DNA of 25,256 nucleotides from CAIVPM01 sp964615145 (GTDB taxonomy: Bacteria; Bacteroidota; Bacteroidia; Chitinophagales; Chitinophagaceae), in contig CAZTOP010000040.1 in the NCBI GenBank assembly GCA_964615145.1, positions 1-25,256 on the forward strand, written 5' to 3'. Below the pieces are notes generated by a model that was given only the letters and a program-made list of their open reading frames with translations, made no database searches and was not told the DNA's origin. Position 1 is the stretch's first letter; each line of letters opens with the position of its first letter. The position numbers were made by a program, and so were the translations under genes. Positions 8,715 to 16,140 of this stretch are shown piece after piece.

Positions 8715-8757
8715 ATAAGAAAAGTTTTGCAAATAACTATTTTTTTATCCGAGTTGC

Positions 8758-8765
8758 CAAAACTA
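8758..8765 (-). promoter_or_regulatory. pyrH promoter -7 box (TAGTTTTG)
   Basis: Exact TAnnTTTG on the minus strand, 43 bases upstream of the pyrH ATG; same octamer as before the ferritin-like gene. No clear -33 TTG. The expected leader is about 37 bases, long compared with most genes here. Confidence 0.4.
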
Positions 8766-9087
8766 ATAGGTGTGTGTATTGATTTTTTGGCTACTAAAAG
8801 CCATTAATAATACATAAGAATAAGCAGGATTTTGCAGTAAAAAATAGGTGTTTTAATAGTGTCATTCCAAAAGCTGAGTAATTAATCAAAATCAGAGAGA
8901 TATTTTCCTGGAAAAAAGCACCAAATTATAACGAACAAAATGTATTTATTTTTATCAATCTAATTTTGAATAACTAATTATTATAAAAATGCGACATTAA
9001 AACAGAGAAACTGATTGTTCAATAACTACAATAAACTAAAAAAATATGAGGTTGATAAATTTTTTAAAGCATAAAAACATTTTGCCT
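8766..9087. other. Divergent pyrH-dnaN spacer, no gene seen
   Basis: AT-rich spacer between the two outward-facing promoters. No coding frame with family features, tRNA or DnaA-box cluster is visible. It has a weak hairpin (TGGCT 8788-8792 with AGCCA 8799-8803) and a short palindrome TTTTCCTGGAAAA (8903-8915); neither has an evident function. Confidence 0.5.
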
Positions 9088-9095
9088 TAGGTTTG
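9088..9095 (+). promoter_or_regulatory. dnaN promoter -7 box (TAGGTTTG)
   Basis: TAnnTTTG match 23 bases before the dnaN ATG at 9119; no good -33 TTG at the expected spacing. Confidence 0.4.
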
Positions 9096-9118
9096 TTGCC
9101 ACTACAAAAAAGTGATTT

Positions 9119-10234
9119 ATGAAGTTTATAGTATCGTCTTCTATTCTTTCAAAACAATTACAACAAATTAATGGTGTAATTAATGCCAATACTGTTTTGC
9201 CCATTTTGGAAGATTTTTTATTTGAAATAAAAGACAAGCAATTAAGTGTAACTGCTACAGACCTTGAAACTGTGATGAAAGTGCAGTTAGAAGTTGAAAG
9301 CAAAACCGATGGCAGAGTTTGTATTCCTCACAAAGTATTAAGCGATTATTTAAAAAATATTGCTGACCAACCTTTAACTTTTAGCATTGATAAAAACTTT
9401 GGTATTGATATTACAAGCGATAATGGTAAATATAAAATTATGGGCGAAAACCCCGATAATTTTCCTAAAGAACCTAGTGCAGATGATGCTACCAATTTTA
9501 CAATGACAAGCACCGCCTTGGTCTCTGCAATCAATAAAACATTATTTGCAGTAAGTAACGATGATTTACGCCCAGCAATGACAGGTGTGTTTTTTGAGTT
9601 ATCAAAAAAATCAATTCAGTTTGTGTCTACCGATGCTCATAAACTTGTAAAATATATTAGAACAGATGCCAGTGCAGCAAAGGATGATTCATTTATTGTA
9701 CCTCGCAAACCATTGAACTTATTAAAAAACTCTTTACCAGATAATGATGATGAGTTAACCATTAGTTATAATGGTAATCATTTGTTTGTTAAGCATCCGA
9801 ATATTCAACTAATATGCAGATTAATTGATGCTAGATTCCCCGATTATAAAGTGGTTATTCCAACAGATAACCCATATAAATTAACTTTAAATAAATCTGA
9901 TTTTCAAAGTGCTTTACGCCGTGTAAATGTTTTTGCTAATAAAAGCACCAATCAAGTTGCTTTAAGTATTAGTGGTAGCGAATTGCAAATGGCTGCACAA
10001 GATGTTGATTTTAGTTTTGAAGGTAATGAAAGAATGAGTTGTCAGTTTGATGGTAGCGATTTACAAATTGCTTTTAATGCAAAATTTTTAATTGAAATGT
10101 TGAATGCAGTTGATACTACCGAAATTGTAATTGAACTTTCTACACCAACTCGTGCAGGAATTATTAAACCAACTGAACAAAGCGAAGGCGAAGAACTATT
10201 AATGCTGGTAATGCCTTTGATGTTGAATAATTAG
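9119..10234 (+). CDS. dnaN: DNA polymerase III beta subunit (sliding clamp)
   Basis: Forms the dimeric ring that tethers the replicative polymerase and other partners to DNA. The 371-residue product has the usual length and three-domain clamp fold: MKFIVSSSILSKQLQQINGVIN opening, LPILEDFLFEI, the GVFFELSKKSIQFVSTDAHKL region typical of domain II, LICRLIDARFPDY at the domain II-III join, and an FNAKFLIEML plus MPLMLNN C-terminus. ATG 9119 is the natural start. It is transcribed alone: divergent from pyrH, with a strong terminator 19 bases after the stop. dnaA and recF are not adjacent, so this is not the classic dnaA-dnaN-recF origin block. Confidence 0.96.
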   Translation: MKFIVSSSILSKQLQQINGVINANTVLPILEDFLFEIKDKQLSVTATDLETVMKVQLEVESKTDGRVCIPHKVLSDYLKNIADQPLTFSIDKNFGIDITSDNGKYKIMGENPDNFPKEPSADDATNFTMTSTALVSAINKTLFAVSNDDLRPAMTGVFFELSKKSIQFVSTDAHKLVKYIRTDASAAKDDSFIVPRKPLNLLKNSLPDNDDELTISYNGNHLFVKHPNIQLICRLIDARFPDYKVVIPTDNPYKLTLNKSDFQSALRRVNVFANKSTNQVALSISGSELQMAAQDVDFSFEGNERMSCQFDGSDLQIAFNAKFLIEMLNAVDTTEIVIELSTPTRAGIIKPTEQSEGEELLMLVMPLMLNN

Positions 10235-10252
10235 TATTCATTTATATTTTTT

Positions 10253-10289
10253 AAAAGCCCTAAGTCATTAAACGATTTAGGGCTTTTTT
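10253..10289 (+). terminator. Rho-independent terminator after dnaN
   Basis: AAAAGCCCTAA (10253-10263) pairs perfectly with TTAGGGCTTTT (10277-10287) across a 13-base loop, ending in a run of six T. Confidence 0.9.
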
Positions 10290-10325
10290 ATATTAAAAAA
10301 ATACGACCATAATATTAATTCTTGT

Positions 10326-10333
10326 TACATTTA
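10326..10333 (+). promoter_or_regulatory. Promoter -7 box of the DUF2007 gene (TACATTTA)
   Basis: One mismatch from TACATTTG, ending four bases before the ATG at 10338, so the transcript would be leaderless or nearly so. Confidence 0.4.
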
Positions 10334-10337
10334 TCAA

Positions 10338-10754
10338 ATGGAATTTATACCCATTAAATCGTTCGATAATTATATTTCGGCAAATCTTTTACTTAGTAAA
10401 ATGCTAGATGCAGGCATTAATTGTTATCTAAAAGATGAATTTACTGTTACTATAGACCCCATTTTAAGCAATGCAATTGGTGGTATTAAATTGTGTGTTG
10501 TAGATTTTGATTTAGTAAGAGCCAAAGAATTATTAGCAATATTTGAGGAAGAACAAAAAATAACTTGTCCCAAATGTGGTTCTAAATCTGTACAATATAT
10601 TGTACAACCAAAAAATCCTGCTAACTGGTTATTTGCAATTGCTAGTTGGTTTTTAACATCGTATGCTTTGAAAGGCAAAGAAATTTATTATTGTTTTGAT
10701 TGTAAATACGAATTTGATACTATTGAAGAATTACCTGAAAATAAAGAAGCATAA
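10338..10754 (+). CDS. DUF2007-like protein with zinc ribbon and membrane segment
   Basis: A 138-residue protein. The N-terminal ~70 residues (FIPIKSFDNYISANLLLSKM, then GGIKLCVVDFDLVRAKELL) resemble DUF2007, a small ACT/GlnB-like fold of unknown, possibly signalling, role. A split zinc ribbon follows: CPKC (77-80) and CFDC (119-122), with a hydrophobic helix (about 96-111, NWLFAIASWFL) inserted between the two knuckles. This suggests membrane association. The stop overlaps the next gene's start (TAATG), so the two are co-translated and may act together. The exact function is not known. Confidence 0.75.
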   Translation: MEFIPIKSFDNYISANLLLSKMLDAGINCYLKDEFTVTIDPILSNAIGGIKLCVVDFDLVRAKELLAIFEEEQKITCPKCGSKSVQYIVQPKNPANWLFAIASWFLTSYALKGKEIYYCFDCKYEFDTIEELPENKEA

Positions 10755-11587
10755 TGTTACAAAATATTATCTATTACTTTAAACACCTTGAGCAAAGACC
10801 AGTAGAACGGTTGCTAATTTTAGTGAGTGGTTTATTGTTTTTTTGGATTCTGGAAGGTGCCATTCCACTTATTAAATTACAATACAAAAAAAATAAAGCA
10901 AAACACGCTGTTACAAATTTTGCTTTTACTTTAATTCATTTAATCATTCACACATTTTTAGCTATTGTAATTATAAAAATTAGCGATTGGTGTGTAAGCC
11001 ATCATTTTGGGTTGGTACAAATTTTTAATTGTGGAGTACTGTTGAATATCCTTGTTTCATTTCTTGTACTAGATTTTTGTGTGGGTTGGTTGGTGCATAT
11101 TACAGAACATAAAGTTCCTTTATTATGGGCATTTCATGTAGTTCATCACGCAGATAATAATGTTGATGTTACTACAGGTTTAAGACATCACCCAATAGAA
11201 AGTATGGTAAGAGGTGTATTCTTTTTTTTAGCTGTATTTGTTTCAGGTGCACCAATGTATGCAGTTATGATGTATCAAACATTACTGGTTTTTGGAACAG
11301 CTTTTACTCATTCAAACATTAGCTTGCCAACTACATTAGATAAGGCATTGAGCTATGTAATTGTATCTCCCAATATGCACAAAGTACATCATCATTTTAA
11401 ACAACCATTTACTGATAGTAATTATGGTGCTGTATTTTCTATTTGGGATAGATTGTTAGGCACTTTTAAAAAGCTAGACCCTCAAAAAATCAAATATGGT
11501 TTGGATAAATATTACCCCAATGAAGAAGATGAAAATTTTGCAAAACTGTTAAAACAGCCTTTTAAATCTTTATTCTTTAAAAAATAA
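10754..11587 (+). CDS. Fatty acid hydroxylase / sterol desaturase family membrane protein
   Basis: A 277-residue integral membrane diiron oxygenase. It has hydrophobic segments at about 20-40, 52-75, 93-113 and 152-185 and the family's histidine clusters: HxxxH (H115, H119), HxxHH (H128, H131, H132), a HH pair (145-146), H186 and HxxHHH (H209, H212-214). The family adds hydroxyl groups or double bonds to lipids using O2; the substrate here is unknown, with membrane lipid, carotenoid or ornithine-lipid hydroxylation as possibilities. ATG 10754 overlaps the upstream stop by one base, indicating translational coupling to the DUF2007 protein. Confidence 0.88.
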   Translation: MLQNIIYYFKHLEQRPVERLLILVSGLLFFWILEGAIPLIKLQYKKNKAKHAVTNFAFTLIHLIIHTFLAIVIIKISDWCVSHHFGLVQIFNCGVLLNILVSFLVLDFCVGWLVHITEHKVPLLWAFHVVHHADNNVDVTTGLRHHPIESMVRGVFFFLAVFVSGAPMYAVMMYQTLLVFGTAFTHSNISLPTTLDKALSYVIVSPNMHKVHHHFKQPFTDSNYGAVFSIWDRLLGTFKKLDPQKIKYGLDKYYPNEEDENFAKLLKQPFKSLFFKK

Positions 11588-11633
11588 GTGTAAAATGTGA
11601 ATAATTTTACTAAGTTACAATGTGCTACAACAA

Positions 11634-11641
11634 TATCTTTA
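11634..11641 (+). promoter_or_regulatory. Candidate -7 box of the 68-residue protein gene (TATCTTTA)
   Basis: TATCTTTAC, one mismatch from TAnnTTTG, 37 bases before the ATG at 11679. The related forms TAGCTTTAC and TAACTTTAC precede the GH3 and stress-protein genes. Confidence 0.35.
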
Positions 11642-11678
11642 CACTATTCAAATAATTACTAACCAAAAAATTTCTACA

Positions 11679-11885
11679 ATGGACACAAGTAAAATGATTA
11701 AAGCTTATTGCTTAAAAACAAAAGAAAAAAATGTTCCAATGCAAGACGCGGTTGTTACCAAAACTGCTAGAGGTGGTTATATGGCTGCTGGACACGATGG
11801 TAAAGGAAACAAAATGGCTGCAATTCTTGGCGAAGCAAAAGCTTTACAAGCAATAGCAGATGGCGTTGCTAAGAAAGGATTCTAA
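11679..11885 (+). CDS. Small 68-residue protein, weakly DUF5679-like
   Basis: I chose ATG 11679 (MDTSKMIKAYCLKT); an upstream TTG at 11622 would add a non-conserved leader overlapping the promoter candidate. The protein is basic, soluble, has no signal peptide and has the pattern AYCLKTKEKNVPMQDAVV, then RGGYMAAGHDGKGNKM, then an Ala-rich helix (GEAKALQAIADGVAKKGF). The first two parts resemble the small zinc-ribbon family DUF5679 (AYCxxCKxKxxM...NGRPAxxGxCPxCG), but the CxxC pairs have been lost, with only one Cys left. It might be a metal-free derivative with a nucleic-acid or structural role; this is inference. The gene stands alone between its own promoter candidate and a strong terminator. 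Confidence 0.7.
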   Translation: MDTSKMIKAYCLKTKEKNVPMQDAVVTKTARGGYMAAGHDGKGNKMAAILGEAKALQAIADGVAKKGF

Positions 11886-11901
11886 TTAATTCTTTCTCAT
11901 A

Positions 11902-11940
11902 AATAAAAACCCAAATACCAAAAGTATTTGGGTTTTTATT
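11902..11940. terminator. Terminator after the 68-residue protein gene
   Basis: A 17-bp perfect inverted repeat (11902-11918 with 11924-11940) containing AACCCAAATAC and GTATTTGGGTT around a five-base CAAAA loop, with A and T runs on either side. It can terminate in both directions. Confidence 0.92.
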
Positions 11941-12088
11941 TATGTCAACAGCAGTAAATTTAATTCAAAAAAAAAATCATTTCTGCCAATTTGTACAAAA
12001 AATAAACCTTTGAGCTAAATGGCATTAATATTGTCAATAGACCAAACCCATTACAGTATTTTATTGATTTTGAAACACTAATTTATAA

Positions 12089-14485
12089 ATGAAAGATAGA
12101 AAATTTTTTTTGCAGCAAGATGAAAGCGATTTTTTGCCTATAATACCAATAACTGAAGGCGACGACCAAGATAAAGATTTAGTAATTCCAGATACCATTG
12201 CATTATTACCTTTAAGAAATACAGTTCTATTTCCTAATGTAGTATTACCTATAACAGTTGGTAGAGATAAGAGTATTAAAGCCGTTAATGATGCCTATAA
12301 AGGAGATAAATTAATTGGTGTTGTTGCTCAAAAAGATACAGTTATTGAAGACCCCGAAGCCAAAGATTTATGCAAAATTGGTACTGTTGCTAAAATTATT
12401 AAATTAATTAAAATGCCTGATGGTGGTACAACCATTATTATACAAGGAAAACGCAGGTTTGAAATTAATGATATCATATCCTCTGACCCTTATTTTGTAG
12501 CAAATATTCATCAACTTCAAGATGTTGAACAAGAACAAGACGATCATTTTTTAGCTCAAATTGCAACTATTAAGGATTTAGCTACTCAAATTATTCAGCT
12601 CTCGCCTAATATGCCTACCGAGGCTTCAATTATTATGAAAAATATTGAGAATCCTACATTCTTAATAAATTTTGTGAGTAGTAATTTAAATAATGATTTG
12701 GTTCAAAAACAAGCTTTACTTGAAAATAATGATTTGAAATCGAGAGCCGAAAAGCTAAACGAACTTTTGCAAAAAGAATTACAGTTTGCAGAGTTAAAAG
12801 AAAAAGTTTCAAATAAAGCAAGAGTTGAAATAGATAAACAACAAAGAGATTACTTTTTAAACCAGCAATTAAAGAGCATTAAAGACGAGCTGGGTGGTGA
12901 TAACAATGAGCGTGAGATTGCTGAAATGAAAAAAAAGGCTGAACAAAAAAAATGGCCTGAAAACGCAAGAAATGTGTTTGAAAGCAATATTGCAAAGCTT
13001 GAAAGAATGCATCCACATACCCCAGACTATTCAGTTGTTTATAATCATTGCGATTTAATGCTTGATCTTCCTTGGGAAGATTATACAGCAGACAATTATG
13101 ATTTAAAAAATGCAAAAAAAGTTTTGGATATTGACCACTATGGAATGCAAAAAATTAAAAACAGAATACTTGAATACCTGGCTGTTTTGAAATTGAAAGG
13201 CGATATGAAAAGTCCGATTTTATGTTTCGTTGGCCCCCCTGGTATTGGTAAAACATCTTTAGGAAAAAGTATTGCCAATGCAGTTGGAAGAAAGTATTCT
13301 AGATTAAGTTTAGGAGGTTTACACGATGAAAGTGAAATTCGTGGACATAGAAAAACATACATTGGTGCTATGCCCGGAAGAATTTTGCAAAATCTTCGTA
13401 AATGCAAAAGCAGCAACCCCGTGATGATTTTAGATGAGATCGATAAAATTGGAAATGATTTTCGAGGCGATCCATCATCGGCTTTATTAGAAGTTTTAGA
13501 CCCAGAACAAAACGGTAATTTTTACGATAATTACCTAGAATTAGAATATGATTTAAGTAAAGTGCTTTTTATTGCTACAGCTAACAACCTTCAAAATATT
13601 CAACCAGCTTTAAGAGATAGGCTAGAAATTATTGATTTAAGTGGTTATGCTGTTGAGGAAAAAATTGAAATTGCCAAAAGACACCTGATTCCTAAACAAC
13701 AGGAGGCACACGGCTTAGCAAAAGTTAATTTAAAAATTGGCGATGCTACTTTACAAAAGCTTATCGAAAATTACACAAGAGAAAGTGGTGTTCGCGAGCT
13801 AGATAGACAATTAGCTGGTTTAATGAGAAGTATTGCTAAAGAATATGCAACAAAAGGAAAAGTAAAACCAACAATTACAAATGTTGATGTAGAAAAGATA
13901 TTGGGTCAGGCTAGGTATAATAATGAGATTTATAAAATAGCCAATATGGCTGGTGTAGCTGTTGGCTTAGCTTGGACTTATGTTGGAGGCGATATTCTAT
14001 TTATTGAAACTGTTTTGAGTGAGGGCAAAGGCGAATTAAAACTTACTGGAAATCTTGGTAATGTAATGAAAGAAAGTGCTACTACAGCACTAACTTATTT
14101 ACAAGCAAATGCCAAAAAAATTGGTGTAGACGCCGAATTGTTTTCTAAGAAAAACGTTCACATTCACGTACCTGAAGGAGCTACCCCCAAAGATGGCCCA
14201 AGTGCAGGCATAACAATGCTTTCAGCACTAACATCGGCATTTACAGGCAGAAAAATAAAACCATTTTTAGCAATGACTGGAGAGATTACTTTACGTGGTC
14301 AAGTATTACCAGTTGGTGGAATTAAGGAAAAAGTTTTAGCAGCTAAACGCTCAGGCTTAAAAGAAATAATAATGTGTTATCAAAATCAAAAAGATGTTGA
14401 AGAAATTGATAGCAATTTTATAAAAGGAATACAATTTCACTATGTTAAAACAATGCAACAAGTAATTGATTTAGCATTAGTATAA
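12089..14485 (+). CDS. lon: Lon ATP-dependent protease
   Basis: Hexameric AAA+ serine protease of the cytoplasm that degrades misfolded and regulatory proteins. The 798-residue product has the full bacterial (LonA) plan: N-terminal substrate-binding domain starting at IALLPLRNTVLFP, a coiled helical region with QQRDYFLNQQLKSIKDELG, AAA+ module with Walker A GPPGIGKT (382-389) and Walker B MILDEIDK, and the C-terminal protease with catalytic Ser705 in PKDGPSAGIT and Lys746 in VGGIKEKVL. ATG 12089 is used; the ~45-residue segment before IALLPLRN is acidic and typical for this phylum. Single gene. I see no recognisable heat-shock promoter. Confidence 0.97.
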   Translation: MKDRKFFLQQDESDFLPIIPITEGDDQDKDLVIPDTIALLPLRNTVLFPNVVLPITVGRDKSIKAVNDAYKGDKLIGVVAQKDTVIEDPEAKDLCKIGTVAKIIKLIKMPDGGTTIIIQGKRRFEINDIISSDPYFVANIHQLQDVEQEQDDHFLAQIATIKDLATQIIQLSPNMPTEASIIMKNIENPTFLINFVSSNLNNDLVQKQALLENNDLKSRAEKLNELLQKELQFAELKEKVSNKARVEIDKQQRDYFLNQQLKSIKDELGGDNNEREIAEMKKKAEQKKWPENARNVFESNIAKLERMHPHTPDYSVVYNHCDLMLDLPWEDYTADNYDLKNAKKVLDIDHYGMQKIKNRILEYLAVLKLKGDMKSPILCFVGPPGIGKTSLGKSIANAVGRKYSRLSLGGLHDESEIRGHRKTYIGAMPGRILQNLRKCKSSNPVMILDEIDKIGNDFRGDPSSALLEVLDPEQNGNFYDNYLELEYDLSKVLFIATANNLQNIQPALRDRLEIIDLSGYAVEEKIEIAKRHLIPKQQEAHGLAKVNLKIGDATLQKLIENYTRESGVRELDRQLAGLMRSIAKEYATKGKVKPTITNVDVEKILGQARYNNEIYKIANMAGVAVGLAWTYVGGDILFIETVLSEGKGELKLTGNLGNVMKESATTALTYLQANAKKIGVDAELFSKKNVHIHVPEGATPKDGPSAGITMLSALTSAFTGRKIKPFLAMTGEITLRGQVLPVGGIKEKVLAAKRSGLKEIIMCYQNQKDVEEIDSNFIKGIQFHYVKTMQQVIDLALV

Positions 14486-14568
14486 TTTTGTATTTTGAAC
14501 TATTTTTCAAGGTGATTGCAATAAACACTTTTATCATTATTTAATAGATTTATTCAAGCTCCTTTAAT

Positions 14569-14576
14569 TAGCTTTA
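14569..14576 (+). promoter_or_regulatory. Candidate -7 box of the GH3 gene (TAGCTTTA)
   Basis: One mismatch from TAnnTTTG, 21 bases before the ATG at 14598; no clear -33 element. Confidence 0.35.
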
Positions 14577-14597
14577 CACCAATAACTGTTTGTTATT

Positions 14598-16115
14598 ATG
14601 GCAATAATTGATTTTAAAATACCCAAAAATATTGCAAGAGCTTTAAGGCTTCCTTCTAATAATATTCGAAGGCAACAAATTAGGGTTTTAAAAAAATTAT
14701 TAAAAAAGGCCCGATTTACTGAGTTTGGACAAAAGTTCAAATTTGATGAAATATTAGTTGCTAAACACGCAGGAAAAAAGTTTCAAGAATTAGTTCCAAT
14801 ATACAATTACAACAGCATTTACAAAGACTGGTGGCATAAAACTTTAGATGGTGTAAGTGATGTTTGCTGGCCAGGCAAAATAAAATATTATGCTCTGTCT
14901 TCTGGCACTTCTGAAGCTGCAAGCAAATATATTCCTGTTACAAACGATTTGCTAAAAGGTAATAAAATTGTAATGATTAAGCAATTGCTAAGCCTTAGGA
15001 ATTATCAAAACATTCCATTGAGTTCAGCAAGTAGAGGGTGGCTTACACTTGGTGGTAGCACTGATTTAGAGAAAAATGCTGGATATTTTGCAGGCGATTT
15101 AAGTGGTATTACAGTAAAAAAATCTCCATTTTGGTTTCAGCCATTTTATAAGCCTGGAAAAAAAATTGCCAGAGAAAAAGATTGGAATAAAAAACTAAAA
15201 GAAATAGTTGAAAAAGCACCACAATGGGACATTGGTTTTATTGTAGGTGTACCAGCTTGGGTGCAAATGTGTATGGAAATGGTTGTTGAAAAATACAAAC
15301 TAAATAACATACACGAAATATGGCCCAACTTAGATTTTTTTGTGCACGGAGGAGTAAGTTTTGAGCCCTATAAAAAAGGATTTGAAAAACTATTGGGGAA
15401 GCCTATTACTTACATTGAAACCTACTTAGCGAGTGAGGGTTTTATTGCTTTTCAAGATAAGCAAAATAGCAAGGGAATGAAGTTGGTTACTAACGGTCAT
15501 ATCTTTTTAGAGTTTGTTCCTTTTGATGACGAAAACTTTGATGGAGACGGTAATATGTTGCCAAATATTCAACCATTGATGTTGCACGAAATTGAAGAAG
15601 GAAAAGATTACGCTTTGTTAATTAGTACTTCTGCTGGTACTTGGAGATATTTAATTGGTGATACAATTAGGCTTGTTGATAAAGAAAATAGTGAAATAAT
15701 AATTACTGGTAGAACAAAACATTTTTTGAGTTTAGTAGGCGAGCATTTGAGTGTAGATAATATGAATAATGCCATTCAAATTGCAGCAGAAAAATTAAAT
15801 GTTTGTTTGCCTGAATTTACAGTTGCAGGTCAACCGTATAACAACTTTTTTGCACATCATTGGTACATTGCAACTGACGACTCAATAGATTTAAACCTTC
15901 TAAAAACCACTATTGACAATGCTCTTAAAGAATTAAATGATGATTATGCTGTTGAAAGGAAATCTGCTTTAAAAGATATATTTGTAACTGTTTTACCAGA
16001 AAACATCTTTATGAATTTTATGGAAAGTAAAGGTAAGGTTGGTGGTCAGCATAAATTTCCAAGAGTTTTAAAAGGTCAAATGCTGGAAGATTGGAAAAAG
16101 TTTATAGCTGAATAA
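14598..16115 (+). CDS. GH3 family acyl-adenylating enzyme
   Basis: A 505-residue ANL-superfamily protein of the GH3 family, known in plants for joining amino acids to jasmonate or auxin through an acyl-adenylate. Motifs: ALSSGTSEAASKYIPVT (99-115, the nucleotide-binding P-loop), HGGVSFEPY, YIETYLASEG (adenine-binding A5-like), and YLIGDTIRLVD followed by ITGRTKHFLSLVGEHLS (A7/A8-like hinge). The whole length is present. Bacterial GH3 proteins are widespread in Bacteroidota but their acyl and amine substrates are mostly unknown; hormone conjugation should not be assumed. Monocistronic; convergent with the HMA-TonB receptor gene, 25 bp apart. Confidence 0.88.
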   Translation: MAIIDFKIPKNIARALRLPSNNIRRQQIRVLKKLLKKARFTEFGQKFKFDEILVAKHAGKKFQELVPIYNYNSIYKDWWHKTLDGVSDVCWPGKIKYYALSSGTSEAASKYIPVTNDLLKGNKIVMIKQLLSLRNYQNIPLSSASRGWLTLGGSTDLEKNAGYFAGDLSGITVKKSPFWFQPFYKPGKKIAREKDWNKKLKEIVEKAPQWDIGFIVGVPAWVQMCMEMVVEKYKLNNIHEIWPNLDFFVHGGVSFEPYKKGFEKLLGKPITYIETYLASEGFIAFQDKQNSKGMKLVTNGHIFLEFVPFDDENFDGDGNMLPNIQPLMLHEIEEGKDYALLISTSAGTWRYLIGDTIRLVDKENSEIIITGRTKHFLSLVGEHLSVDNMNNAIQIAAEKLNVCLPEFTVAGQPYNNFFAHHWYIATDDSIDLNLLKTTIDNALKELNDDYAVERKSALKDIFVTVLPENIFMNFMESKGKVGGQHKFPRVLKGQMLEDWKKFIAE

Positions 16116-16140
16116 ATAATACCCAACTATAAACTTAACA

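Noticed and set aside
8903..8915. Palindrome TTTTCCTGGAAAA in the pyrH-dnaN spacer as an operator
   Set aside because: Short and far from both promoter boxes; no supporting second copy seen.
8715..9118. Possible replication origin beside dnaN
   Set aside because: No cluster of DnaA boxes (TTATCCACA-like) and no dnaA gene nearby.
11590..11610. GTAAAAT/ATTTTAC inverted repeat after the hydroxylase gene as a terminator
   Set aside because: Only 7 AT-rich base pairs with no T tract; not distinguishable from chance in this base composition.
14486..14597. Small gene or RNA between lon and the GH3 gene
   Set aside because: No open frame or stable hairpin found beyond the GH3 promoter candidate.
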